In this document: piece by piece, positions 35,525 to 43,836 of the stretch
Layout: each line of letters begins with the position of its first letter
How positions within the stretch are numbered: the first letter of the stretch is position 1
DNA from: Comamonas sp. 26
GTDB taxonomy: Bacteria; Pseudomonadota; Gammaproteobacteria; Burkholderiales; Burkholderiaceae_C
NCBI RefSeq assembly: GCF_002754475.1
Contig: NZ_PEFL01000003.1
Coordinates: 710,303 to 774,302 of the forward strand
Direction: 5' to 3'
DNA: 64,000 nt
Notes under the pieces: model-generated
Database searches by the model: none
Told to the model about the DNA's origin: nothing
Seen by the model: the letters and a program-made list of their open reading frames with translations, nothing else
Position numbers and translations under genes: made by a program

Positions 35525-36841
35525 ATGGCGGAAACCAGAATTGATACCCCGCGCAGCGCCGAGTCGCGTGTGGCCAAGACCACCGCTCAGGCCATGACCT
35601 CGGTCAAAAGCACGCTGGCGGCGGGTGATGAAGCACCTGCTTTTTCATCGCTGCTGGCGGCGCTGGATAGTTTTTCCGCCACCGGCCTGCCGCAGGTCGC
35701 CTTGCCGGCTGATGATGCAAAGCAAGAAAAAGCCACCTTGCCTGCGCTGGCCGAGCAAGATACTTTGCTGGTTGCCCAAGGCCATGCGCCGTGGATGAGT
35801 CTGGTGGGCCAGACGGCGCGGCTGGATACGCAAGGGGATGACGATATGCGCCAGGGCGCCGCCACCGACTTTCTCTCGGGCCGTGGCAATGTCACGCAAC
35901 TGGCGCACCGTCATGCCTTGCAGACTGGCGATGCGGATGCTGGTGGCGCGCATGCGGCCTTTATGGGTAAGGATTTGCGGTCAAATAAGCCTCAAGCTCA
36001 ATCAATACAGGCACAAGTAGCTACTAACTTTGATGATGCTGCCTTGCCCGCCAAAGCCGATCACAGTGAGCAAAGCCAGAACGCCTTGCTTGCGGCGACT
36101 GATGAGCCCGTGGCTGCGCGTGCCGAGCAGGCCGCGCACAAGCTGCAGGCGGCAGGCCATCAGGGCGTCAGCCTGCAAGGCATGACGGCCGTGCAGCCTC
36201 AGACCCTGGAAGGACTCAAGGACTTGCTGCGCGCTGCGCGCCCAGCGTCGTTGGACGAGGGTGGGACAGCAGGCAAGCCGGGTTCCAGCAGTGGAGCGCA
36301 CGATTTAACGGGCGCTGCTGTCGCTATTGGCGCTGCCATGGGCGCAGCAGGTGCTGGCATGCAGGGAGGCGGCCAGAACGCATCGGATCTGGGGCAGAAC
36401 CTCAGCGGTCAAGAGTCGGCGCCTGCCGAGCGCGAGCAGGAAGTGTCCGAGCAAGTGGCCTTCTGGGTGCACCAGAAGGTGCAGAACGCTTCGCTGTCGA
36501 TTCAGCATGAGGGCAAGCCGATTCAGGTACAGGTGCAATTGAACGGTCAGGAAGCGCATGTGCGCTTTGCGGCTGATGATGAGCAGGCGCGCCAGTTGCT
36601 GGCGGATGGCCAGTCTCAGCTGCGCGAGCTGCTACAGGCGCAGGGCTTGAACCTGAGCGGCGTGAGCGTGGATGCAGGTGCGGCTCATCAGCAAGGCGCT
36701 GGCGGGCGTGCCGATGATGGCCAGCGCGCACAGGCAAGAAATGTCCGGGTGGCAGTGAATGCGGCTGAGCTGCCGGTGGATGCGCTCAATACTCGCCCAA
36801 CCACAAGAGCGGCGCAGACGGGTGTAGATCTGTTCGTCTGA
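35525..36841 (+). CDS. fliK: Flagellar hook-length control protein FliK
   Basis: 438 residues, starting two bases after fliJ. A long disordered N-terminal two-thirds acts as the molecular ruler in this family. The C-terminal Flg_hook domain (VHQKVQNASLSIQHEGKPIQ, QVQLNGQEAHVRFAADDEQA) interacts with FlhB to switch export specificity. Codons near residues 153-171 lie in a stretch resembling the dispersed intergenic repeat (see 35982-36035). It ends GVDLFV. Confidence 0.92.
   Translation: MAETRIDTPRSAESRVAKTTAQAMTSVKSTLAAGDEAPAFSSLLAALDSFSATGLPQVALPADDAKQEKATLPALAEQDTLLVAQGHAPWMSLVGQTARLDTQGDDDMRQGAATDFLSGRGNVTQLAHRHALQTGDADAGGAHAAFMGKDLRSNKPQAQSIQAQVATNFDDAALPAKADHSEQSQNALLAATDEPVAARAEQAAHKLQAAGHQGVSLQGMTAVQPQTLEGLKDLLRAARPASLDEGGTAGKPGSSSGAHDLTGAAVAIGAAMGAAGAGMQGGGQNASDLGQNLSGQESAPAEREQEVSEQVAFWVHQKVQNASLSIQHEGKPIQVQVQLNGQEAHVRFAADDEQARQLLADGQSQLRELLQAQGLNLSGVSVDAGAAHQQGAGGRADDGQRAQARNVRVAVNAAELPVDALNTRPTTRAAQTGVDLFV
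35982..36035. repeat. Repeat-like segment inside the fliK reading frame
   Basis: CAAATAAGCCTCAAGCTCAA followed by GCACAAGTAGCTACTAACTT. The second part aligns with GCGCAAGCAGCTATCAAAAA of the intergenic repeat at 14 kb. It is read in frame and encodes SNKPQAQSIQAQVATNFDD. Confidence 0.45.
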
Positions 36842-36890
36842 AGCAGAACACGGCCTCTCTTACAGTCTGAACAGGCTGCAGTGACGATAG

Positions 36891-36926
36891 CGAAACCCGG
36901 ATCAAACCGGGTTTCGCACTTTTATT
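36891..36926 (+). terminator. Terminator-like hairpin after fliK
   Basis: A perfect 10-bp stem CGAAACCCGG / CCGGGTTTCG with a 6-base loop is followed by a short T-rich stretch. It lies about 50 bases after fliK and separates it from fliL, so fliLMNOPQR may have its own promoter in the 193-base gap; none could be defined. Confidence 0.65.
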
Positions 36927-37034
36927 CCGGCAATGGCCCGGGCGGTGGCGGCGAATAATTCAGGCGTGGATCTTCCGTGTCGCGGCAATGGCTGCGGGGT
37001 GGATGCAGTCCCCCACTCTTGAGGAACCCCCGCC

Positions 37035-37586
37035 GTGTCAGCCAATCCCAATGCCGCCCCTGTTGCACCTGCTCCTGCGAAAAGCAAGAAGCTGATCGTC
37101 ATCGTGGCCATCGTTGCCGTGCTGGCCATTGTGGCGGCTGCCGCCTATGTGCTGATGATGCAACGCCAGCACAGCGCTGGCGAGGGTGATGAAGAAGTCA
37201 GCGCCAAGACCTCGGTGCCCACTTTCTTGCCACTGGACAATATGGTGGCCAACCTGTCTGACCCCGGTGGGGATCGCTTTGTGCAGCTGGGCATTACGCT
37301 TGAGCTGAACGACGAGAAGACCGCTTCCACCGTCAAACAATATCTGCCCAGCATTCGCAACGGCATCTTGCTGCTGGTGTCTCAGCGCACGGCCGATGAG
37401 CTGCTGGCGCGTGAAGGCAAGGAAAAGCTGGCCGCCGACATTCTGGAAGAAGTCTCCGCACCGCTGGGCTATGGCGCCAGCGCCAAGAAGCGCTCGCGCG
37501 ATGAAGATGCGGACGAAGACAGCCCGCGTGCAGCCCGCAAGAGCCCCGTGCGCCGCGTGCTGTTCTCCAGCTTCATCATTCAGTAA
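37035..37586 (+). CDS. fliL: Flagellar basal body-associated protein FliL
   Basis: 183 residues from a GTG start at 37035 with GAGGA 9 bases upstream. A single membrane helix spans about residues 19-39 (LIVIVAIVAVLAIVAAAAYV). The periplasmic domain (FLPLDNMVANLSDPGGDRFV) is typical, and the end VRRVLFSSFIIQ is the FliL C-terminus. A charged linker (SRDEDADEDSPRAARKSPVR) is inserted just before that end. FliL surrounds the stator and stabilises it. Confidence 0.92.
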   Translation: MSANPNAAPVAPAPAKSKKLIVIVAIVAVLAIVAAAAYVLMMQRQHSAGEGDEEVSAKTSVPTFLPLDNMVANLSDPGGDRFVQLGITLELNDEKTASTVKQYLPSIRNGILLLVSQRTADELLAREGKEKLAADILEEVSAPLGYGASAKKRSRDEDADEDSPRAARKSPVRRVLFSSFIIQ

Positions 37587-37601
37587 GCAGAGAGGAAGTG
37601 C

Positions 37602-38606
37602 ATGAGCGATTCTTTTCTCTCCCAGGAAGAGGTTGACGCCCTTCTTGAAGGCGTAACCGGCGAAAGCCAGCGTTCCGAAGTGGTGGAGGTCGATGACGGC
37701 CAGATCCGCAACTACGACATCTCCAGCCAGGAACGCATCGTGCGTGGGCGCATGCCCACCATGGAAATTGTCAACGAGCGCTTTGCCCGCAATTTCCGCA
37801 TCGGACTGTTCAACTTCATCCGCCGCAGCCCCGAGGTTTCCGTCGGCACGGTGACGGTACAGCGCTACAGCGCCTTTCTGCGCGAGCTGGCCGTTCCCAC
37901 CAACTTCAACATCATGGCCATTCGCCCGCTGCGCGGGAATGGTCTGATCGTCTGCGAACCTTCGCTGATTTTTGGCGTGATTGACACCCTGTATGGCGGC
38001 ACAGGCCGTCTGCAGACCCGTATCGAAGGCCGCGATTTTTCGACCACTGAGCAGCGTGTGATCAACCGCCTGGTCAACGTGATCTGCGAGGAGTACAAAA
38101 AAGCCTGGCACGGCATTTATCCGCTGGAGCTGGCTTATCAGCGCTCGGAAATGCAGCCCCAGTTCGCCAATATCGCCACGCCCAGCGAAATCGTGGTCTC
38201 CACCGCATTTCAGCTGGAGATTGGCGATATCACCGGCTCCATCCATGTCTGCATGCCCTATGCAGCGCTGGAGCCGATTCGCGATGTGCTGTATTCATCC
38301 ACGCAAGGCGATGCGATCGAGGTCGATCGCCGCTGGGTCAAGGTTTTAACCCGTGAAATTCAGTCCGCCGAGGTGACTCTGGTGGCTGAGCTGGCCCGCG
38401 CCGATGCGACGGTGGAACAGCTGCTTGCCATGCGCCCCGGCGACTTTATTGAGCTGGACCGCGAGCCACTGATTCGCGCCTCCATTGGTGGGGTGCCAGT
38501 TTTCGAGTGCCAGTACGGCACGCACAACGACAAATATGCAATCCGCGTGGAGCGCAGCCTGCGCGGCGGCGATGCAGGCTGGATGGGAGAGAAGCATGGC
38601 AATTGA
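37602..38606 (+). CDS. fliM: Flagellar motor switch protein FliM
   Basis: 334 residues. The extreme N-terminus DSFLSQEEVDALLEGVTGE is the CheY-P docking peptide. The middle CheC-like domain contains RIGLFNFIRRSPEVSVGTVT and the C-terminal SpoA domain MRPGDFIELDREPLIRASIG. It forms most of the C-ring. It overlaps fliN by 11 bases. Confidence 0.96.
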   Translation: MSDSFLSQEEVDALLEGVTGESQRSEVVEVDDGQIRNYDISSQERIVRGRMPTMEIVNERFARNFRIGLFNFIRRSPEVSVGTVTVQRYSAFLRELAVPTNFNIMAIRPLRGNGLIVCEPSLIFGVIDTLYGGTGRLQTRIEGRDFSTTEQRVINRLVNVICEEYKKAWHGIYPLELAYQRSEMQPQFANIATPSEIVVSTAFQLEIGDITGSIHVCMPYAALEPIRDVLYSSTQGDAIEVDRRWVKVLTREIQSAEVTLVAELARADATVEQLLAMRPGDFIELDREPLIRASIGGVPVFECQYGTHNDKYAIRVERSLRGGDAGWMGEKHGN

Positions 38607-39033
38607 TGACAACAACAAGCCCGCGGGCGATGATCCTTTTTCGGGCTGGGCTGAAGCGCTGGAAGAACAGCGTCAGCATGACCAGGCCGCAAGCGGCCCC
38701 GATGTCTCTGAGCAAGGCGGCCCGCTGAGCGGCGATGCATCGCGCAGCAACTATGGCGATGTGCCTGTGCATGACATCAACATGGTGCTGGACATTCCCG
38801 TTCAGCTCTCCGTGGAGTTGGGCCGCACCAAGGTACCTATTAAATACATTCTGCAGCTGGCGCAGGGCTCGGTGGTTGAACTCGATGCACTGGCCGGCGA
38901 ACCAATGGATGTGCTGGTCAACGGCTACCTCATCGCTCAGGGCGAAGTAGTGGTGGTGAATGACAAGTTCGGTATTCGCCTCACGGACGTGGTGACCCCG
39001 TCCGAGCGCCTGCGCCGGGTCAGCCGTGGTTGA
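38596..39033 (+). CDS. fliN: Flagellar motor switch protein FliN
   Basis: 145 residues from ATG 38596. A variable N-terminus precedes the C-terminal SpoA domain (INMVLDIPVQLSVELGRTKV, LDALAGEPMDVLVNGYLIAQ, GEVVVVNDKFGIRLTDVV), diagnostic of FliN. It completes the C-ring with FliM and binds FliH. It overlaps fliM and fliO. Confidence 0.96.
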   Translation: MAIDDNNKPAGDDPFSGWAEALEEQRQHDQAASGPDVSEQGGPLSGDASRSNYGDVPVHDINMVLDIPVQLSVELGRTKVPIKYILQLAQGSVVELDALAGEPMDVLVNGYLIAQGEVVVVNDKFGIRLTDVVTPSERLRRVSRG

Positions 39034-39469
39034 TAACGCGGCAAGCGCGGCCACGGGCACTGCAATGACAGCAGCTCCATCCATGTGGCCCACGCTGATT
39101 CTGGTCGTTTTGTTTGTGGCCGCCATGCTGGCCCTGCCTTGGCTGGTACGCCGCCTGCAGCACAAGAACCTGCTGCCCCGCAGTATGGGCATGGCGCGCG
39201 GCGCGGCCCCGCTGACATCGCAGGTGCTGGGTTCGCTCTCCATAGGCCCCCAGCAGCGCGTGGTGACTGTGCAAGTGGGCGAGGGCCATGAAGCCGTGCG
39301 TCTGGTGCTGGGCGTTACCGCGCAGCAGATTCAATGCCTGCATGTGCTTCAAACCCATGCAGGAAAAGCGCAAGCTGCTAATGAATATGTAGCAAAACCG
39401 CCGTCGTTCACCGACTCTCTGGTGCGTGCACAGGCTGCTGGTTCTGCCCGGGATTCTGGAAATGACTAA
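39026..39469 (+). CDS. fliO: Flagellar biosynthesis protein FliO
   Basis: 147 residues from a GTG start at 39026 that overlaps the fliN stop. One membrane helix ([20 protein letters not shown], residues 21-40) precedes the FliO domain ([20 protein letters not shown]). FliO helps assemble the FliP ring. The C-terminal tail contains a stretch that looks like a read-through intergenic repeat (39363-39396). It overlaps fliP by eight bases. Confidence 0.9.
   Translation: MVDNAASAATGTAMTAAPSMWPTLILVVLFVAAMLALPWLVRRLQHKNLLPRSMGMARGAAPLTSQVLGSLSIGPQQRVVTVQVGEGHEAVRLVLGVTAQQIQCLHVLQTHAGKAQAANEYVAKPPSFTDSLVRAQAAGSARDSGND
39363..39396. repeat. Repeat-like segment inside the fliO reading frame
   Basis: GAAAAGCGCAAGCTGCTAAT then GAATATGTAGCAAAAC. 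The first half differs by few bases from AAAGCGCAAGCAGCTATC at 14 kb, and the second half restores a GTAGC arm. It is translated as [12 protein letters not shown] near the FliO C-terminus. Confidence 0.45.
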
Positions 39470-40223
39470 GTTCGTCTCTCGCACCGCCACCGCCGCTTTG
39501 CTGTCGCTGCCCATGTTGGCCGCCGCACAGGGCGCTACACAGGGTGCAGCGGCCAGCCTGCCCTTGCTGGTGGGGCAGGGTGCTGGTGGTGCCAGTTATT
39601 CCGTGCCTATTCAGACACTGCTGTTTTTTACAGCACTGTCGTTTCTGCCCGCCATCTTGCTGCTGATGACGGGTTTTACCCGCATCGTCATCGTACTCAG
39701 CCTGCTGCGTCAGGCGCTGGGCACGCAGTCCGCACCGCCCAATCAGGTGGTGATTGGCCTGTCGCTGTTCCTCACCATGTTTGTGATGGGTCCGACGCTG
39801 GACAAGGTCTATCAGGACGCTTACCTGCCCTATACGCAGAACAGCATCAGCTTCGAGCAGGCGATTGACAAGGCCGAAGCGCCCATGCGCAGCTTCATGC
39901 TCAAGCAGACCCGTCAGTCAGATTTTTCGCTGTTCAAGCGCCTGGCCAAGCTGGATGCCAGCGTCACCGCCGAAACCGCACCGCTGCGCGTGCTGGTGCC
40001 CGCTTTTGTGACCAGTGAGCTGAAAACGGCTTTTCAGATCGGCTTCATGATCTTTATTCCGTTTCTGGTCATCGACATGGTGGTGTCCTCCATCCTCATG
40101 TCGCTGGGCATGATGATGCTGTCGCCTGTGCTGGTGGCGCTGCCCTTCAAGCTCATGCTGTTTGTGCTGGCCGATGGCTGGAATCTCATCATCGGTTCGC
40201 TGGCCGCAAGTTTTGCTGTCTAG
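39462..40223 (+). CDS. fliP: Flagellar export gate protein FliP
   Basis: 253 residues from ATG 39462. It has a cleavable signal peptide ([18 protein letters not shown]), which is usual for FliP. Conserved membrane segments follow, including [20 protein letters not shown] and [20 protein letters not shown]. Five FliP copies with FliQ and FliR form the export gate inside the MS ring. Confidence 0.96.
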   Translation: MTKFVSRTATAALLSLPMLAAAQGATQGAAASLPLLVGQGAGGASYSVPIQTLLFFTALSFLPAILLLMTGFTRIVIVLSLLRQALGTQSAPPNQVVIGLSLFLTMFVMGPTLDKVYQDAYLPYTQNSISFEQAIDKAEAPMRSFMLKQTRQSDFSLFKRLAKLDASVTAETAPLRVLVPAFVTSELKTAFQIGFMIFIPFLVIDMVVSSILMSLGMMMLSPVLVALPFKLMLFVLADGWNLIIGSLAASFAV

Positions 40224-40244
40224 CGGCTTCTTTCAGAGAACGTC

Positions 40245-40514
40245 ATGACCTCTCAATTTGTATTGACCTTTGGCCGCGAGGCGTTGACTTTGTTGCTCAT
40301 GATTTCCATGCCTGTGCTGGGCGTGGTCATGGGCGTGGGCCTGCTTGTCAGCATCTTTCAGGCCGTCACGCAGGTGCATGAAGCCACGCTGGCCTTTGTG
40401 CCCAAGCTGCTGGCCGCCGTGGCGGTGTTTGCCGTGGCCGGGCCGTGGATGCTTTCCACGCTGGTGGATTTCATTCGTCGAACGATCGAAAGCATCCCAG
40501 GATCGGTGGGATGA
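40245..40514 (+). CDS. fliQ: Flagellar export gate protein FliQ
   Basis: 89 residues, the standard length, with two membrane helices (EALTLLLMISMPVLGVVMGV and KLLAAVAVFAVAGPWMLSTL) and the conserved ISIFQAVTQVHEATLAFVPK-type linker. It is a gate component with FliP and FliR and overlaps fliR by ATGA. Confidence 0.96.
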   Translation: MTSQFVLTFGREALTLLLMISMPVLGVVMGVGLLVSIFQAVTQVHEATLAFVPKLLAAVAVFAVAGPWMLSTLVDFIRRTIESIPGSVG

Positions 40515-41275
40515 TTACTTTTAGCGAAGCCCAGATTGCGGCCTGGCTCTCGCCCCTGATCTGGCCTTTTGTACGCGTGCTGGCGCTGTTCACCACAGCC
40601 CCTGTTTTTTCTCAAAAAGCCATTCCCATGCGGCTCAAGGTCGGGCTGGCTTTTTTGGTCGCGCTGTGCGCGCAGCCTATGCTGGGCGAGCAGCCGGTGG
40701 TCAGCATCGCCTCGGCGCAAGCCTTGGGTACACTGGTGCAGCAGGTGGTCATCGGTCTGTCCGTCGGCTTTGCCGTACGTTTGGTCATGGCGGCTATCGA
40801 AGTGGCCGGTGAAGTGGTGGGTTTGCAGATGGGGCTGAACTTCGCCTCGTTCTTCGACCCCACCAGCAATGCCCAGCTCAGCGCCGTGGCGCGCTTCATG
40901 GTGCAGATTGCGACGCTGCTGTTCATCGTCATTAACGGTCACTTGCTGGTGCTGATGGCGGTGCTCAAGAGTTTTGAGGCCTTCCCGGTGGATGGCAATT
41001 TTTTGCAGGCCATCTCGCAGATGCGCATTCACGAGATGGGCAGTGCTGTGTTTGCCAGTGCCTTCTGGATTGCGCTGCCTATGGTGGCGATGTTGCTGTT
41101 CGTCAACCTGGTGCTGGGCATCATCTCTCGCGTTGCGCCGCAGATGAATATTTATGCAGTGGGCTTTCCGGTCACGCTGACCGTGGGCTTAGTCGGATTG
41201 GTGGCGACTTTGCCTTTGATGGAGCAGCCTATGGTGGAGCTGTTGCTGAAGGGTGTCGCGGTTTTTGGGGTTTGA
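40511..41275 (+). CDS. fliR: Flagellar export gate protein FliR
   Basis: 254 residues from ATG 40511, overlapping the fliQ stop. It has six or so membrane segments and conserved FliR motifs (PLIWPFVRVLALFTTAPVFS, GEVVGLQMGLNFASFFDPTS). It is the last gene of the fliLMNOPQR series. Only a repeat copy and no gene lie in the 146 bases before the converging regulator. Confidence 0.95.
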   Translation: MITFSEAQIAAWLSPLIWPFVRVLALFTTAPVFSQKAIPMRLKVGLAFLVALCAQPMLGEQPVVSIASAQALGTLVQQVVIGLSVGFAVRLVMAAIEVAGEVVGLQMGLNFASFFDPTSNAQLSAVARFMVQIATLLFIVINGHLLVLMAVLKSFEAFPVDGNFLQAISQMRIHEMGSAVFASAFWIALPMVAMLLFVNLVLGIISRVAPQMNIYAVGFPVTLTVGLVGLVATLPLMEQPMVELLLKGVAVFGV

Positions 41276-41367
41276 TGGGGCTTGGGCTGCATGCTCGATT
41301 CACTTGCAGAAGCCGGGTTTCGCCCTGGAGGGCAATAGGCCAACACAATCAGATAGTGTATTTATCA

Positions 41368-41411
41368 AAAAAGATAGCTGCTACCGCTTGATGCATAAGC
41401 GCTATAGCTAT
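41368..41411. repeat. Dispersed palindromic repeat after fliR
   Basis: AAAAAGATAGCTGCTACCGC followed by TTGATGCATAAGCGCTATAGCTA. It shares the core CTTGATGCATAAGCGCT with the copy after cheZ at 29.3 kb. It lies between convergent genes and may help terminate both. Confidence 0.6.
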
Positions 41412-41421
41412 ATATGCAGTA

Positions 41422-42051
41422 CTAGATCAGCTTGTTGTGAATCGCGTAAGCCGTCAACTCTGCGTTGCTACTCATCCCCAGCTTCTCCAGCACCCGCGCC
41501 CGATAAACACTCACCGTCTTGGGGCTCAGCATCAGCTCCTGCGCAATATCCGTTTGCTTCTGGCCGCTGGCAATCTTCAGCAAAGTCTGCATCTCGCGCT
41601 CGGACAGGGTTTCGTGGGGCACGGGGGCCACTGGCTGGGCCAGGCTTTCGGCCAGCATCTGGGCCACTTCGGGGGTCAGGTATTTGCGGCCGCTTTGCAC
41701 GATGCGCACGGCTTCGATCAGCTGCACCGGGTCGCCCGCCTTGTTGGCATAGCCTGCCGCGCCGGCCTTGATGCTGCGCAGCGCGTACTGATCCTCGGGG
41801 TACATGGAGACCATGATGACGCGGATGTGCGGGTGGGTTTCGCGCACACTGGCCAGAACCTCCAGACCGCTGCGGCCGGGCATGTTGATGTCCAGCAGCA
41901 GCACGTCGCAGGTGGCAGTGCGCAGTTGCTCGCGCAGCTCGGCGTAGCAGCCTGCTTCGGCGGTGACGATGATGTCCGTCGCCTCGGCCAGGGTGTCGCG
42001 TATGCCTCGTCGCAAAATGGCATGGTCATCGCATAGCACGACGTGAATCAA
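41422..42051 (-). CDS. NarL/FixJ-family response regulator
   Basis: 209 residues from a TTG start at 42051, chosen because a strong GGGAGG site lies just upstream and the receiver begins immediately (IHVVLCDDHAILRRGIRDTL). The phospho-acceptor Asp is in VLLLDINMPG. The C-terminal LuxR-type HTH contains LSEREMQTLLKIASGQKQTD and LSPKTVSVYRARVLEKLGMS. It is a DNA-binding output regulator, very likely the partner of the kinase encoded 55 bases upstream on the same strand. Target genes are unknown. Confidence 0.9.
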   Translation of the reverse strand: MIHVVLCDDHAILRRGIRDTLAEATDIIVTAEAGCYAELREQLRTATCDVLLLDINMPGRSGLEVLASVRETHPHIRVIMVSMYPEDQYALRSIKAGAAGYANKAGDPVQLIEAVRIVQSGRKYLTPEVAQMLAESLAQPVAPVPHETLSEREMQTLLKIASGQKQTDIAQELMLSPKTVSVYRARVLEKLGMSSNAELTAYAIHNKLI

Positions 42052-42106
42052 GGTACACCTCCCAGGTAAACAGCCCGCCAAGACTCAACTAGCCATAGTG
42101 CGTTGC

Positions 42107-43228
42107 TCATGTTTCGGTATCAGTCAGAGGAATGGTGAGGATGATAGAGGTTCCTCGACCGGGGTGGCTGCTCACATCCAGCCAGCCGTTAACTGTGCGT
42201 GCGCGCTCACTTAGTCCGCGAAGCCCGAAGGATTGGGGCTTGTCACGGGATTCCTGGGTCAAACCTACCCCGTTATCTGTTACTTCCAGTGTCAAAAAAC
42301 CTTCGTGATCGGATAAATCCAGCGTCACGCGGCTGGCTTGTGCGTATTTGCTGATATTGGTCAAGGATTCCTGCGCAGTGCGGTACACGGCCACCTGCTG
42401 GGCGGGGGCTATCTCCATGTGCTCGCGGCTGGTGTGCAGCTGGGCGGGAATGCCGGTGCGGCGCTCAAAGTCCTGAGCCAGCCATTGCACGGCGGCAACC
42501 AGCCCTTGGTCGAGTACCGGCGGGCGCAAGTTCTGCATGATGCGCTGACTGGCACCCAGTGCGTGCTCCAGCATTTCCAGCGCCGATTGGGCGTGCTCGC
42601 GCAGCGCGCCTTCGGGGCTGTTGCGGCTCATCCATGCCAGATCGAACTTGACGGCGGTGAGCGAGCCACCAATATCGTCATGAATCTCGCGCGAGATATT
42701 GGCGCGCTCTTGCTCGATGCTGGTGTGCAGATGGTCTGTCAGCTCGGCCAAACGCTTTTCGGACTGGGCCAGCTCCTGCATGGCGCGGCGGCGGGCCTGC
42801 CGCGCTTCGTGCACTTCAATGGCGCGCTTGATGACATGTGGCAGGCTGTTGATCTGGTCTTTGAGGAGGTAGTCGCTGATGCCCAGCCGCATGATATCCA
42901 CCGCCGCCGATTCGCCAATGGCACCCGACAGCAGCACAAACGGCGGAGCATCGGCGCGGGTGCGAATCAGGTCCCAGACATCCAGCGCCGTGAAGCCGGG
43001 CAGGTAGTAGTCCGCCAGAATCAGGTCGAACGTCTGCGTCTGCAAAGCGTCTTTGATAGCGGGCAGAGTGTCGACCGCAGTGAGGGTGCAGGGCAGCTGT
43101 CCACGCTTGAGACTCAGGCGCGCCAGGGCCTGATCTGCGACAGAGTCTTCAATATGGAGGATTTTCACGTGCTGATCCTGTAATTGCATATCGCCAAGAA
43201 CGCTATCATTGGATACATTTTGGAACAT
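42107..43228 (-). CDS. Soluble REC-histidine kinase (NarX/DesK type core)
   Basis: 373 residues from ATG 43228; other starts (TTG 43270, ATG 43189) are possible and none has a clear ribosome site. No membrane segment. An N-terminal receiver domain (ILHIEDSVADQALARLSLKR; phospho-Asp about 73 in LILADYYLPG; Lys about 123) is followed by a coiled coil and a HisKA_3 domain (ISREIHDDIGGSLTAVKFDL; His about 183). A HATPase follows (VTDNGVGL, FGLRGLSERA, GRGTSIILTIP). This receiver-first, cytosolic layout implies input from another phosphodonor rather than direct membrane sensing. It pairs with the downstream NarL-type regulator. Confidence 0.88.
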   Translation of the reverse strand: MFQNVSNDSVLGDMQLQDQHVKILHIEDSVADQALARLSLKRGQLPCTLTAVDTLPAIKDALQTQTFDLILADYYLPGFTALDVWDLIRTRADAPPFVLLSGAIGESAAVDIMRLGISDYLLKDQINSLPHVIKRAIEVHEARQARRRAMQELAQSEKRLAELTDHLHTSIEQERANISREIHDDIGGSLTAVKFDLAWMSRNSPEGALREHAQSALEMLEHALGASQRIMQNLRPPVLDQGLVAAVQWLAQDFERRTGIPAQLHTSREHMEIAPAQQVAVYRTAQESLTNISKYAQASRVTLDLSDHEGFLTLEVTDNGVGLTQESRDKPQSFGLRGLSERARTVNGWLDVSSHPGRGTSIILTIPLTDTET

Positions 43229-43344
43229 TGGAGCAATAGTCGTCAGGTCAGGACTGATCAGCGGCGGCAATGGCTTCTGATCTGTTTATTTCGTGGTGCA
43301 TGGCGGCGTGGTCGTCATGAAGGTTTTTCGCAGTTGGAGTAACG

Positions 43345-43794
43345 ATGCAGACAATGCAAAACCCATCGGGTGTGCCTGCGGTTGCCGTGCCGGTGATGGT
43401 GGCTGCGGAGCTGCAAGATGCCTTGCTGGTCACGCTGCGTGACTTGCAGCGGCTTGAGGGGCTGCTGGACCATGCCACGCATAATTTGCTGGAGCGCTTT
43501 GAGCAGGCCAATGGCCAATTGTCTCACCCCGCTCTGCTGGAAACGGCAGGACTGGACTCGGCACGTGAGGCGTTGCGCCTGGCGGTCACCGAGCTGCAGT
43601 TCCACGATATGTCCTCACAATTGATTGCTCACATGGCGCATACCTTGCAAGCCTGCGCTTTCAGGCTGGGGGCGGCTGCCATGGGCACGGACGAGGATGA
43701 GGCAGAAACAGACGTCTGCCTGCCGAGCCTGCCCGAGAAACCCAACCCCGTCACGCAAAGCGAGATGGATGCTGGCTCTGTAGAGCTGTTTTGA
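43345..43794 (+). CDS. Small chemotaxis-operon protein with a CheZ-like D-x3-Q motif
   Basis: 149 residues; ATG 43345 has GGAG upstream. It is not a named family member I can place with certainty. Residues 18-110 are predicted helical. ELQFHDMSSQLIAHM (83-97) mirrors the CheZ catalytic helix AQDFHDLTGQVIARV, with Asp88 and Gln92 at the same spacing as Asp130/Gln134 of the CheZ in this window. The tail is acidic and ends DAGSVELF. It is the first gene before cheY2-cheA-cheW-cheR-cheD-cheB. Inference: a minimal phosphatase or binding partner for the second CheY. The alternative is a structural resemblance without activity. Confidence 0.7.
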   Translation: MQTMQNPSGVPAVAVPVMVAAELQDALLVTLRDLQRLEGLLDHATHNLLERFEQANGQLSHPALLETAGLDSAREALRLAVTELQFHDMSSQLIAHMAHTLQACAFRLGAAAMGTDEDEAETDVCLPSLPEKPNPVTQSEMDAGSVELF

Positions 43795-43836
43795 CCTTCT
43801 ACTCTGTTTACTGTTGCCCGTCTGTTGGAGCTGTAC

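Noticed and set aside
37038..38246. 402-codon open frame antisense to fliL-fliM
   Set aside because: Same reasoning: a shadow of two well-identified flagellar genes.
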